Shown: one piece after another, positions 1 to 4,950 of the stretch
Layout: every line of letters begins with the position of its first letter
Position numbering within the stretch: the first letter of the stretch is position 1
From: an uncultured Clostridia bacterium
GTDB taxonomy: Bacteria > Bacillota > Clostridia > Oscillospirales > Ruminococcaceae
Assembly (NCBI GenBank): GCA_947302065.1
Contig: CAMYUO010000110.1
Coordinates: 1-6,659, forward strand
Length of the DNA: 6,659 nucleotides
Direction: 5' to 3'
The notes under the pieces: model-generated
Told to the model about the DNA's origin: nothing
Seen by the model: only the letters and a program-made list of their open reading frames with translations
Database searches by the model: none
Position numbers and translations under genes: made by a program

Positions 1-227
1 AAAACGTGTCTGAAGAACTGCTCAAATCAGAAACATGGAAAACCAACTCCATAAAATTCTCTGACGGAACAGTCAAGACAGGCACAGATCTCGGTATGCT
101 CGGCGGTGCAACAACAACGCCGGACGCAAACAAAAATTCAGTGGCAACATTCTATTTTGAAAACAAGATAGACTGCCGCAATGCTGTTTCCATAACCTAC
201 GAAGGCGTAGAATATACCGCACAGTAA
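1..227 (+). CDS. C-terminal fragment of an unidentified protein
   Basis: The frame is open from the left edge and ends at a TAA at 225-227, giving about 75 codons. A GTG at position 6 lies in frame, but the frame is open before it and no ribosome site is visible, so I read it as an internal Val. The fragment is polar and looks beta-rich, with alternating Thr/Ser/Val and a closing stretch FENKIDCRNAVSITYEGVEY. That ending, an Ile-Asp followed by a short strand and a Gly-x-x-Tyr, resembles the C-terminal strands of extracytoplasmic domains in some Firmicute anti-sigma or DUF4179-like proteins. This is an impression from pattern only. No signal peptide, membrane segment or catalytic motif can be seen in the part present. 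The gene converges on tmk and shares a terminator with it. Confidence 0.6.
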   Translation, partial: NVSEELLKSETWKTNSIKFSDGTVKTGTDLGMLGGATTTPDANKNSVATFYFENKIDCRNAVSITYEGVEYTAQ

Positions 228-234
228 TACAAAC

Positions 235-268
235 AAAAAAAGACATCTCCTCGTGAGGTGTCTTTTTT
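235..268. terminator. Bidirectional intrinsic terminator between the left-edge gene and tmk
   Basis: A 9-bp stem (241-249 with 255-263, one G-T wobble) closes a 5-nt loop. It is flanked by an A tract (235-240) on the left and a T tract (263-268) on the right, so either strand gives a hairpin followed by U residues. It lies 7 nt past the stop of the left-edge gene and about 10 nt past the tmk stop, so it should end both converging transcripts. Confidence 0.9.
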
Positions 269-273
269 ATTGC

Positions 274-927
274 CTAAATAAGCGTCATTATCTCTGCGTG
301 AATGTCCTCGATAGTGCGCATCTGTCCGTCACGAACGCACTCGACCGTCTTCCAGCCCAGCTTTTCGGCACAGTATGCCGCCGCTTTCTGTGAGCGCTTG
401 AGGTATTCGAGGTCACCCTCGTGAATGTCCTTTTTGCTCTCGTCACCATTGTATCTTCCCGTCATCAGCTTCTGGCTGATGTCGGTGTCCGCTTTGAGAT
501 ATATCACAACGTCTGGCGCAGGTATCCCGAGCTTTTTGTACTCAAAATCGTCCAGCCACTGCAGATAGCTGTCCCACTCGTCCTCGCCGAGCTTTGAGCA
601 CTGGTGTATGCCGTTTGAGGTCGCATACCTGTCCGCAACGATAAGACCGCCGCCGCAGTATGTCTCGCCCCAGTCTTTCTTAAAGCTCGCATACCTGTCC
701 ACAGCGTAAAATGCCGATGCAGCGTATGCGTTCACATCGCCAGGCTTGCTGCCGAACTCGCCTTTGAGATACATCTTCACCAGCGCCGATGAATCGCTCT
801 CATAATCGGGGAACGTTATCTTCTGAACTCTCTCGCCCTTTTGCGCAAGAGTGTCCGCAAGCAGCTTAGCCTGCGTAGCCTTGCCGCTTCCGTCAAGACC
901 CTCTATAACGATAAGTTTTCCGTTCAT
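274..927 (-). CDS. tmk: Thymidylate (dTMP) kinase
   Basis: Predicted cytosolic enzyme that phosphorylates dTMP to dTDP with ATP, on the path to dTTP. The protein is 217 aa, a normal family length. Visible parts are the P-loop EGLDGSGKATQ (residues 9-19), the substrate-side FPDYESDSSALVKMYLKGEFG-type segment beginning at residue 39, the DRY motif in ADRYATSNGIHQ (98-109) and a LID-like GRYNGDESKKDIHE stretch (157-170). The residue after the P-loop Lys is Ala17 rather than the usual Ser/Thr, with Thr18 next. I chose the start at 927 because GGAGGA stands 4 nt upstream of it; the frame is open up to 969 but that extension runs into asnA and has no ribosome site. The gene is last in the asnS operon, 11 nt after the asnA stop, and ends just before a terminator. 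The family call is firm; a broader nucleotide kinase substrate is possible. Confidence 0.92.
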   Translation of the reverse strand: MNGKLIVIEGLDGSGKATQAKLLADTLAQKGERVQKITFPDYESDSSALVKMYLKGEFGSKPGDVNAYAASAFYAVDRYASFKKDWGETYCGGGLIVADRYATSNGIHQCSKLGEDEWDSYLQWLDDFEYKKLGIPAPDVVIYLKADTDISQKLMTGRYNGDESKKDIHEGDLEYLKRSQKAAAYCAEKLGWKTVECVRDGQMRTIEDIHAEIMTLI

Positions 928-938
928 ATTTTCCTCCG

Positions 939-1952
939 TCAAAGCAGAACTATGCCGTTTTCTTTGCACTTGTCTATCATATCGTCAGGCCAGATCGACG
1001 CCTGAACCTCGCCTATGTGCGCCTTTTCCAGCAGCAGCATGCAAAGTCTCGACTGACCGATACCTCCGCCGATAGTCAGCGGCAGCGTTCCGTCAGCTAT
1101 CATCTTGTGATAGTCATACTGCATCCTGTCCGTCGCACCGCATATCTCCAGCTGCTTTGCCAGCGACTTCGCATCGACTCTTATACCCATCGAGGAAACC
1201 TCGAATGCGTTGTCGAGCACCTCGTTCCACATAAGTATATCACCGTTGAGCGACCAGTCGTCATAGTCGGGTGCTCTGCCGTCATGCTTGATGCCGCTTT
1301 TCAGCTCGCCGCCGATCTGCATAAGAAATACCGTCTTGTGCAGCTTAACTATCTCACGCTCACGCTCTTTCGGTGTCTTGTCCGGATACATATCCTCAAG
1401 CTCCTGAGTCGTGATGAAAAACGGCTCATCGCAGATAGTTCCCTGCAGAACAGGATAGCGCAGACCAACCTTGCGCTTTGTGTAAGCCACAGCCTTAACG
1501 ATGAACTTCACCGTGTCCTTGAGGAACTCAACGTTTCTCTGCGCAGGTGTGATGACCTTTTCCCAGTCCCACTGATCCACAAATATCGAGTGCAGATTGT
1601 CCGTGTCATCATCACGGCGTATAGCGTTCATATCCGTGTAGATACCCTCGCCGGGCTGATAGCCGTAACGGTAAAGAGCCATTCTCTTCCACTTTGCCAG
1701 CGACTGAACTATCTCCGCCTCCTTGCCGTCTATCTCCTTGATAGTGAACTCGACCTTGCGCTCAACGCCGTTGAGGTCATCGTTGATACCGCTTCCCTTG
1801 CGCACGATAAGCGGCGCAGTCACTCTGTCAAGCGTCAGCGCAAACGACAAAGCCTGCTGGAAAACGTCCTTGATGTACTTTATAGCGTGCTGAGTCTCTC
1901 TCAGCGTCAGCTTGGACTTGTAGTCCTTTGGGATATATAATTCTCTTGACAT
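939..1952 (-). CDS. asnA: Aspartate-ammonia ligase (ammonia-dependent asparagine synthetase A)
   Basis: Makes asparagine from aspartate, ammonia and ATP (releasing AMP and PPi) in the cytosol. The fold is related to the catalytic core of class II aminoacyl-tRNA synthetases. At 337 aa it is close to the 330-aa E. coli enzyme and can be followed along its full length. Landmarks are SLAKWKR (84-90), GEGIYTDMNAIR (101-112), VDQWDWEKV (125-133), RAPDYDDWSLNGDILMWN (226-243), SSMGIRVDA (253-261) and the motif-3-like TIGGGIGQSRLCMLLL (293-308). The DDWS-to-LNGD link is shorter than in E. coli. Two ATGs are possible. The one at 1952 has AAGGA 9 nt upstream, whereas the one at 1961 abuts AAGGA directly, so 1952 is preferred. 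The alternative ATG overlaps the stop of the preceding GNAT gene as ATGA, and the chosen start lies 5 nt past that stop, so translation is probably coupled. Asparagine supply thus shares a T-box operon with asnS. Confidence 0.96.
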   Translation of the reverse strand: MSRELYIPKDYKSKLTLRETQHAIKYIKDVFQQALSFALTLDRVTAPLIVRKGSGINDDLNGVERKVEFTIKEIDGKEAEIVQSLAKWKRMALYRYGYQPGEGIYTDMNAIRRDDDTDNLHSIFVDQWDWEKVITPAQRNVEFLKDTVKFIVKAVAYTKRKVGLRYPVLQGTICDEPFFITTQELEDMYPDKTPKEREREIVKLHKTVFLMQIGGELKSGIKHDGRAPDYDDWSLNGDILMWNEVLDNAFEVSSMGIRVDAKSLAKQLEICGATDRMQYDYHKMIADGTLPLTIGGGIGQSRLCMLLLEKAHIGEVQASIWPDDMIDKCKENGIVLL

Positions 1953-1969
1953 ATCTATCATTCCTTTCG
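1943..1969 (-). repeat. Translation start region of asnA, copy 1 of a near-identical pair
   Basis: This 27-nt stretch holds the asnA Shine-Dalgarno site, the ATG and the codons for MSR. It matches the start region of the upstream GNAT gene (2476-2502) at 24 of 27 positions, with no gaps. The three differences fall in the spacer between the ribosome site and the ATG. The stretch also encodes the last residues (RKE) and stop of the GNAT gene. Confidence 0.8.
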
Positions 1970-2485
1970 CTGTGTTTTGTTATAATGCAAACTTAGCTTC
2001 TTTGACATATAAACAACATCGTTCATAGGGTTGTGATAATAAGGCTCACATTCCTCAAAGCCCATTTTGTGATAGAGCGAAACTGCGGCTTTCAGCGGCT
2101 TTATGGTGTCAAGCACCATTTCCTCGTAGCCTGCATCTGCCGCACGGCTGACTATCTCGTTCACCAGAAGCTCCCCTAAGTGCCGTCCTCTTGTTTCGGG
2201 ACGCACATAAAGCCTTTTCATCTCACATCGGCTGTCGCTATGTCTGTGATATGCCACCATTCCGAGAACTCTGCCGTTCTCCACAGCTGCGATCAATTCA
2301 CCGGCAGGTGGGGTATATTTCGCCGATATATCCGCAAGCTCCCCGGACAGATCCTGAAAGCTCAGATCCCTGCCGAGGCTGTTTGTGTATTCGACTATAA
2401 GTTCTTTGATCTGTGCGAGATAGTCCGCGCCGTTTTTTATCTCGATCATCTGATTGTACCCACTGCTCTTGGAAACTCTTGACAT
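1958..2485 (-). CDS. GNAT family N-acetyltransferase (asnA-proximal)
   Basis: Predicted acetyl-CoA-dependent acetyltransferase of 175 aa; the acceptor is unknown. The GNAT core is clear: a strand ending GMVAYHRHSDSRCEMKRLYV (75-94), the acetyl-CoA loop RPETRGRHLGELL (95-107), a helix to about residue 118, and the C-terminal AAVSLYHKMGFEECEPYY (133-150) with its usual Tyr and MGF turn. In the pyrophosphate-binding loop (Q/R-x-x-G-x-G/A) the first Gly is His102, read from a CAC codon. I chose the ATG at 2485 because AAAGGA stands 9 nt upstream. The frame stays open much further up, but that part overlaps another gene in a different frame. The conserved domain begins near Met13 (MIEIKNG), so the first 12 residues are an extra preface. 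The gene sits 26 nt after the other GNAT gene and runs into asnA. GNATs of this look often modify small molecules or peptides; no substrate can be named. Confidence 0.88.
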   Translation of the reverse strand: MSRVSKSSGYNQMIEIKNGADYLAQIKELIVEYTNSLGRDLSFQDLSGELADISAKYTPPAGELIAAVENGRVLGMVAYHRHSDSRCEMKRLYVRPETRGRHLGELLVNEIVSRAADAGYEEMVLDTIKPLKAAVSLYHKMGFEECEPYYHNPMNDVVYMSKKLSLHYNKTQRKE

Positions 2486-2502
2486 ACTTATCAGTCCTTT
2501 CG
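2476..2502 (-). repeat. Translation start region of the asnA-proximal GNAT gene, copy 2 of the pair
   Basis: This stretch contains the ribosome site AAAGGA, the ATG and the codons MSR of the GNAT gene. It is 24/27 identical to the asnA start region at 1943-1969. Similarity stops soon after the MSR codons. The two copies are direct repeats 533 bp apart and bracket the GNAT gene exactly. Confidence 0.8.
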
Positions 2503-2511
2503 TGGTCATTA

Positions 2512-2949
2512 TCAGATATCCGCCCTGAGTATCTGTGAAACGGTGCGGAAACCGTATTTTTCGTAAAACGCCTTTGCGTCGTTGCCGTCTACGACCTTTA
2601 TCTCTATCCTGGCAGCACCGTCTTTTCTGAGCGTATCGAGCGCCCAGTCCATAAGCTGTCCGCCGTATCCGCTGCCACGGTATTCTTTCAGCACTATCAG
2701 ATAATCTACGCTGCCCTGCGTGCCTGAAAGATCGGTCTTGCAAAAGCCTGCTATCCTGTCATTGTCCTCAATGACAGCTATCTTTGAGTCTCCGTCTGCC
2801 AGAGCCTTTTCAAATGCAGCCAGCGTTTCTGAAACAGGCTTTTTGGGAAAGCTGCCCTTGAAATTCAACGAGACCTCGTTGTGATGCTCGGCAAGCGCTT
2901 TCAGACATTCTTCAAGCCGATATACCTCATCGTGAGCTATCTGTCTCAT
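2512..2949 (-). CDS. GNAT family N-acetyltransferase (asnS-proximal)
   Basis: Predicted cytosolic acetyltransferase of 145 aa using acetyl-CoA; the acceptor cannot be told. It has the full GNAT layout: an N-terminal helix (about 5-24), strands around KIAVIEDNDRIAGFCKTD (56-73), the beta-4 strand SVDYLIVLKEY (80-90), the canonical pyrophosphate loop RGSGYGGQL (91-99), the following helix to about 110, then IEIKVVDGNDAKAFYEKYGFRTVSQIL (115-141) with the usual AFYEKYGF motif. Its start lies 6 nt after the asnS stop. The upstream sequence carries only weak purine runs (AGG, GAGAG), so translation is probably coupled to asnS. It is not a recent copy of the other GNAT in this operon: outside the shared fold the two differ in length and sequence. 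The canonical loop makes it likely active. Confidence 0.88.
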   Translation of the reverse strand: MRQIAHDEVYRLEECLKALAEHHNEVSLNFKGSFPKKPVSETLAAFEKALADGDSKIAVIEDNDRIAGFCKTDLSGTQGSVDYLIVLKEYRGSGYGGQLMDWALDTLRKDGAARIEIKVVDGNDAKAFYEKYGFRTVSQILRADI

Positions 2950-2955
2950 ACTCTC

Positions 2956-4326
2956 TTACCTGATGCTGCCGACAGTTCTCGGGAACAGGATAACGTCACG
3001 GATATTCTGCATACCCGTTACATACATTATAAGTCTTTCAAATCCGAGACCGAATCCGCCGTGCGGAACAGAACCGTACTTTCTCAGCTCGAGATAGTCT
3101 GTGTACAGGTCGAGGTTCATTCCTCTCTCCTGCATCGTTGCGACCAGCTTGTCATAGTCTGCTTCTCTCTCGCTGCCGCCGATTATCTCGCCGACACCCG
3201 GCACGAGCAGGTCAACTGCAGCGACTGTCTTGCCGTCGGGGTTCTGCTTCATATAGAACGACTTTATCTCCTTTGGATAGTCGGTCACGAAAACTGCCTT
3301 TTTGAAGACCTTCTCCGAGATGTATCTCTCGTGCTCTGTCTGCAGATCGCATCCCCACTCAACAGGGTAAACGAAATTCTCGCCCGACTCCTTGAGCAGC
3401 CTGATAGCCTCTGTGTATGTCACAACGCCGAAATCGTGGCTGATAAGCTCTTCAAGTCTCTCGATAAGTCCCTTTTCAAAATGCTCGTCAAAGAATTTCA
3501 TCTCGTTCGGGCAGGTGTCGAGCAGCGTTCTGATAACGTGCTTTATCATGTCCTCGGCTGTCTCGATTACCTCCGGCAGCTCTGCAAAAGCTATCTCCGG
3601 CTCAACGTGCCAGAACTCTGCAAGGTGCTTCGGGGTGTTGCTGTTCTCGGCTCTGAAGCTCGGACCGAATGTGTATATCTTTCCCATAGCCATCGCAGCC
3701 ATCTCACCCTCGAGCTGACCCGAAACGCTCAGTCCTGCTTTTCTGCCGAAGAAATCATTCTCATAGTATTCCTGTTCGTTCTTGTATTCGGTGCTGTAGC
3801 CGATAGTCGTTACCTGGAACATCTCGCCTGCGCCCTCGCAGTCACTGCCCGTGATGAGCGGAGTGTTGACATAAACGAAATTCTTGCTGCGGAAATACTC
3901 GTGTATAGCCTGCGCCAGCACCGAGCGCACTCTCATAACAGCGTTGAATGTGTTGGTTCTTCCACGCAGGTGCGGCATAGTCCTGAGGAATTCAAGAGTG
4001 TGCCTTTTCTTCTGCAAAGGATACTCCGCAGGGCATGTGCCGATGACCGTGATGCTCTCTGCATTTATCTCAGGCAGACCGCCTCTTCCCTCAACAACAG
4101 TTCCCTCGACTTTCAGCGAGCTGCCGAGCTTGAGAGCGTCCTCAAAATCGACACCCGATTCCTTGTCAACAACTATCTGGATATGCTTTAAGCTCGTTCC
4201 GTCGTTAAGCTCGATGAACGCAACGTTCTTTGAGTTTCGTGCTGTCCTTACCCAGCCGCAGACTGTGACCTTAGTGTTCACAAGTGCCTTGTCCGCAAAT
4301 ACTTCCTTGATGTCGATGTGCTTCAT
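2956..4326 (-). CDS. asnS: Asparaginyl-tRNA synthetase
   Basis: Class IIb aminoacyl-tRNA synthetase that charges tRNA-Asn with asparagine in the cytosol. At 456 aa it is close to the 466-aa E. coli enzyme and collinear with it. The N-terminal OB-fold anticodon domain (about 17-97) includes VTVCGWVRTARNSKNVAFIELNDG-type sequence from residue 20. The catalytic domain has LRGRTNTFNAVMRVRS (120-135), the motif 1 region ending NTPLITGSDCEGAGEMF (154-170), motif 2 FRAENSNTPKHLAEFW (224-239), ERYISEKVF (333-341), DLLVPGVGEIIGGSERE (372-388) and motif 3 GGFGLGFERLIMYVTG (423-438). The GEMF and AENSN signatures separate it from AspRS. The start at 4326 has GGAGGT (4336-4341 on the minus strand) 9 nt upstream. 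It is the first gene of the operon and lies behind a T-box with an Asn specifier, which independently supports the call. Confidence 0.98.
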   Translation of the reverse strand: MKHIDIKEVFADKALVNTKVTVCGWVRTARNSKNVAFIELNDGTSLKHIQIVVDKESGVDFEDALKLGSSLKVEGTVVEGRGGLPEINAESITVIGTCPAEYPLQKKRHTLEFLRTMPHLRGRTNTFNAVMRVRSVLAQAIHEYFRSKNFVYVNTPLITGSDCEGAGEMFQVTTIGYSTEYKNEQEYYENDFFGRKAGLSVSGQLEGEMAAMAMGKIYTFGPSFRAENSNTPKHLAEFWHVEPEIAFAELPEVIETAEDMIKHVIRTLLDTCPNEMKFFDEHFEKGLIERLEELISHDFGVVTYTEAIRLLKESGENFVYPVEWGCDLQTEHERYISEKVFKKAVFVTDYPKEIKSFYMKQNPDGKTVAAVDLLVPGVGEIIGGSEREADYDKLVATMQERGMNLDLYTDYLELRKYGSVPHGGFGLGFERLIMYVTGMQNIRDVILFPRTVGSIR

Positions 4327-4353
4327 TTGTCATCTACCTCCATTTAAATTACA

Positions 4354-4402
4354 AATCGTCGCCGCCAGGCAACTACTTAACTTTTCATTTTTAATCGTCG
4401 CC
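4354..4402 (-). repeat. 10-nt direct repeat and 6-bp hairpin in the asnS leader
   Basis: The ten bases at 4354-4363 recur identically at 4393-4402 (39 nt apart). The second copy forms a tight hairpin with 4406-4411 (GTCGCC with GGCGAC around a 3-nt loop). The segment lies between the T-box terminator and the asnS ribosome site, so it is part of the read-through mRNA leader. No gene fits here. It may be part of a dispersed intergenic element, which I cannot confirm from one copy. Confidence 0.6.
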
Positions 4403-4419
4403 AACGGCGACACCTTAAT

Positions 4420-4454
4420 TATTCACTATTCACTTTTCACTATTCATTATTCAC
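4420..4454 (-). repeat. Five tandem heptamer repeats in the asnS 5' leader
   Basis: Read on the minus strand, the 35 bases divide exactly into five 7-nt units: GTGAATA, ATGAATA, GTGAAAA, GTGAATA, GTGAATA. Three units are identical and the other two differ by one base each. They lie about 95 nt upstream of the asnS start codon, downstream of the T-box terminator, and are AT-rich in contrast to the flanking hairpins. Confidence 0.85.
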
Positions 4455-4455
4455 T

Positions 4456-4478
4456 TTTTCCGAACCCCGTTCGGAAAA
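4456..4478 (-). other. Hairpin directly after the T-box terminator
   Basis: A perfect 9-bp stem (4456-4464 with 4470-4478) closes a 5-nt loop. On the minus strand its first four bases are the UUUU that ends the T-box terminator tail, so the terminator U run and this hairpin compete for the same bases. Its loop (CGGGG) also repeats the end of the terminator 3' arm. No U tract follows it on the minus strand, so it is not itself a good terminator. Confidence 0.65.
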
Positions 4479-4513
4479 CAGAAAGCCCCGTCCTGCATTT
4501 ACACAGGACGGGG
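4475..4513 (-). terminator. T-box-controlled intrinsic terminator of the asnS operon
   Basis: A perfect 10-bp GC-rich stem (4504-4513 with 4486-4495, CCCCGTCCTG on the minus strand) closes an 8-nt loop and is followed by a mixed U tail ending in UUUU at 4475-4478. The 5' arm is the same sequence that closes the antiterminator, so formation of one excludes the other. Confidence 0.93.
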
Positions 4514-4745
4514 AGAATATACATATACCCGTGGTACCACCTGAATTACCGGAAATAAAAGTCCCGGTCGCTCTTTCCTCTTTAACGTGAGGATGACCCG
4601 TCTTCCCTACTGACCGTGATCCTGCGGCGTTCAGGTCGCTGCTCGGAAGTGTTATTCACAAAGGCTCTGATATGCGGTTTTCACTGTCCCGCACTCACTT
4701 TGAACGAAATCTCATGCTACTTGTCTTCGTCATGGCATTTATCCT
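4475..4745 (-). promoter_or_regulatory. T-box riboswitch sensing tRNA-Asn, upstream of asnS
   Basis: Transcribed on the minus strand from about 4745. The T-box sequence AGGUGGUACCACGG is at 4542-4529. The antiterminator is readable: CAGG (4543-4540) pairs with CCUG (4507-4504), UGGUACC (4539-4533) is the 7-nt bulge that binds the tRNA end, and ACGGG (4532-4528) pairs with CCCGU (4512-4508). Stem I keeps the AGUA element (4721-4718) opposite GUGAAU (4659-4654), with GAAG (4728-4725) and CUUC (4649-4646) closing the specifier loop. The specifier is AAC (4653-4651) followed by A, an Asn codon. A stem III-like hairpin (ACCGG with CCGGU) lies just before the T-box. Known mechanism: uncharged tRNA pairs with specifier and bulge and favours antitermination. 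I did not fold the whole of stem I. The element should control the five-gene operon. Confidence 0.95.
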
Positions 4746-4751
4746 GCCGTC

Positions 4752-4780
4752 ATTATAGCACTATCGCCGCCCGTTGTCAA
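4752..4780 (-). promoter_or_regulatory. Sigma-A promoter of the asnS T-box operon
   Basis: On the minus strand TTGACA (4780-4775) and TATAAT (4757-4752) are both perfect and separated by 17 nt, predicting a start near 4745. An A6 run (4790-4785) just upstream of the -35 box could act as an UP-like element. Such strength suits a gene set whose output is limited by attenuation. Confidence 0.94.
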
Positions 4781-4785
4781 GCGGT

Positions 4786-4807
4786 TTTTTCGCCATTTAA
4801 CGAAAAA
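4786..4807. repeat. Inverted repeat upstream of the asnS promoter
   Basis: A 7-bp inverted repeat (TTTTTCG at 4786-4792 with CGAAAAA at 4801-4807, 8-nt loop) lies in the divergent intergenic region, just upstream of the asnS -35 box. It could be a remnant terminator-like hairpin or only the A/T tracts of an UP element. No function is claimed. Confidence 0.5.
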
Positions 4808-4827
4808 GCTCATTTTGACATCTGCCG

Positions 4828-4856
4828 CTGTGCGCATCTTTGGCTAAAACGCACAG
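4828..4856. repeat. Inverted repeat between the divergent asnS and upp promoters
   Basis: CTGTGCG (4828-4834) and its exact complement CGCACAG (4850-4856) are separated by 15 nt. The pair sits 31 nt upstream of the upp -35 box and 47 nt upstream of the asnS -35 box. It has operator-like spacing (centres two helical turns apart), but I do not recognise the regulator. Confidence 0.5.
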
Positions 4857-4887
4857 TAGCCGCCTGCTATTTTCGTGCGAGTTCACG

Positions 4888-4916
4888 TTGAAACCACCGC
4901 CGTTTTGTGTTATACT
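4888..4916 (+). promoter_or_regulatory. Sigma-A promoter of upp
   Basis: TTGAAA (4888-4893) and TATACT (4911-4916) are separated by 17 nt, with an extended -10 TG at 4908-4909. The predicted start near 4923 gives a short leader of about 28 nt that ends with AGGAGA (4937-4942), 8 nt before the upp ATG. That leaves no room for a PyrR-type attenuator. Confidence 0.9.
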
Positions 4917-4950
4917 ATACGTGAAGTTTCTGCAATAGGAGAATAAAAAA

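Noticed and set aside
928..969. Longer tmk start at 969
   Set aside because: It would overlap the asnA end, and GGAGGA stands at the right distance from the ATG at 927, directly before the conserved KLIVIEG strand.
1017..1940. Long open frame on the + strand opposite asnA (307 codons)
   Set aside because: It mirrors the asnA codons, resembles no family and has no start signal.
2486..2743. N-terminal extension of the asnA-proximal GNAT up to 2743
   Set aside because: The extension is Arg-rich, overlaps the other GNAT gene in another frame and lacks a ribosome site; AAAGGA fixes the start at 2485.
2881..4191. Long open frame on the + strand opposite asnS (436 codons)
   Set aside because: It is antisense to a complete, well-conserved AsnRS, lacks a ribosome site and reads as a Leu/Ser/Arg-rich mirror of the real codons.
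4672..4692. A second AAC in the GUGAAAACC part of the T-box leader as specifier
   Set aside because: It lies in the loop of the apical GUGCGG/CCGCAU hairpin of stem I; the AAC at 4653-4651 has the AGUA partner and closing GAAG/CUUC stem.
4815..4843. TTGACA at 4815-4820 as an additional upp promoter
   Set aside because: No acceptable -10 box lies 16-18 nt downstream; the promoter at 4888-4916 is much better.
4616..4891. Open frame of 91 codons on the + strand across the T-box region
   Set aside because: It runs antisense to the T-box leader and its promoter, with no ribosome site or recognisable protein pattern.
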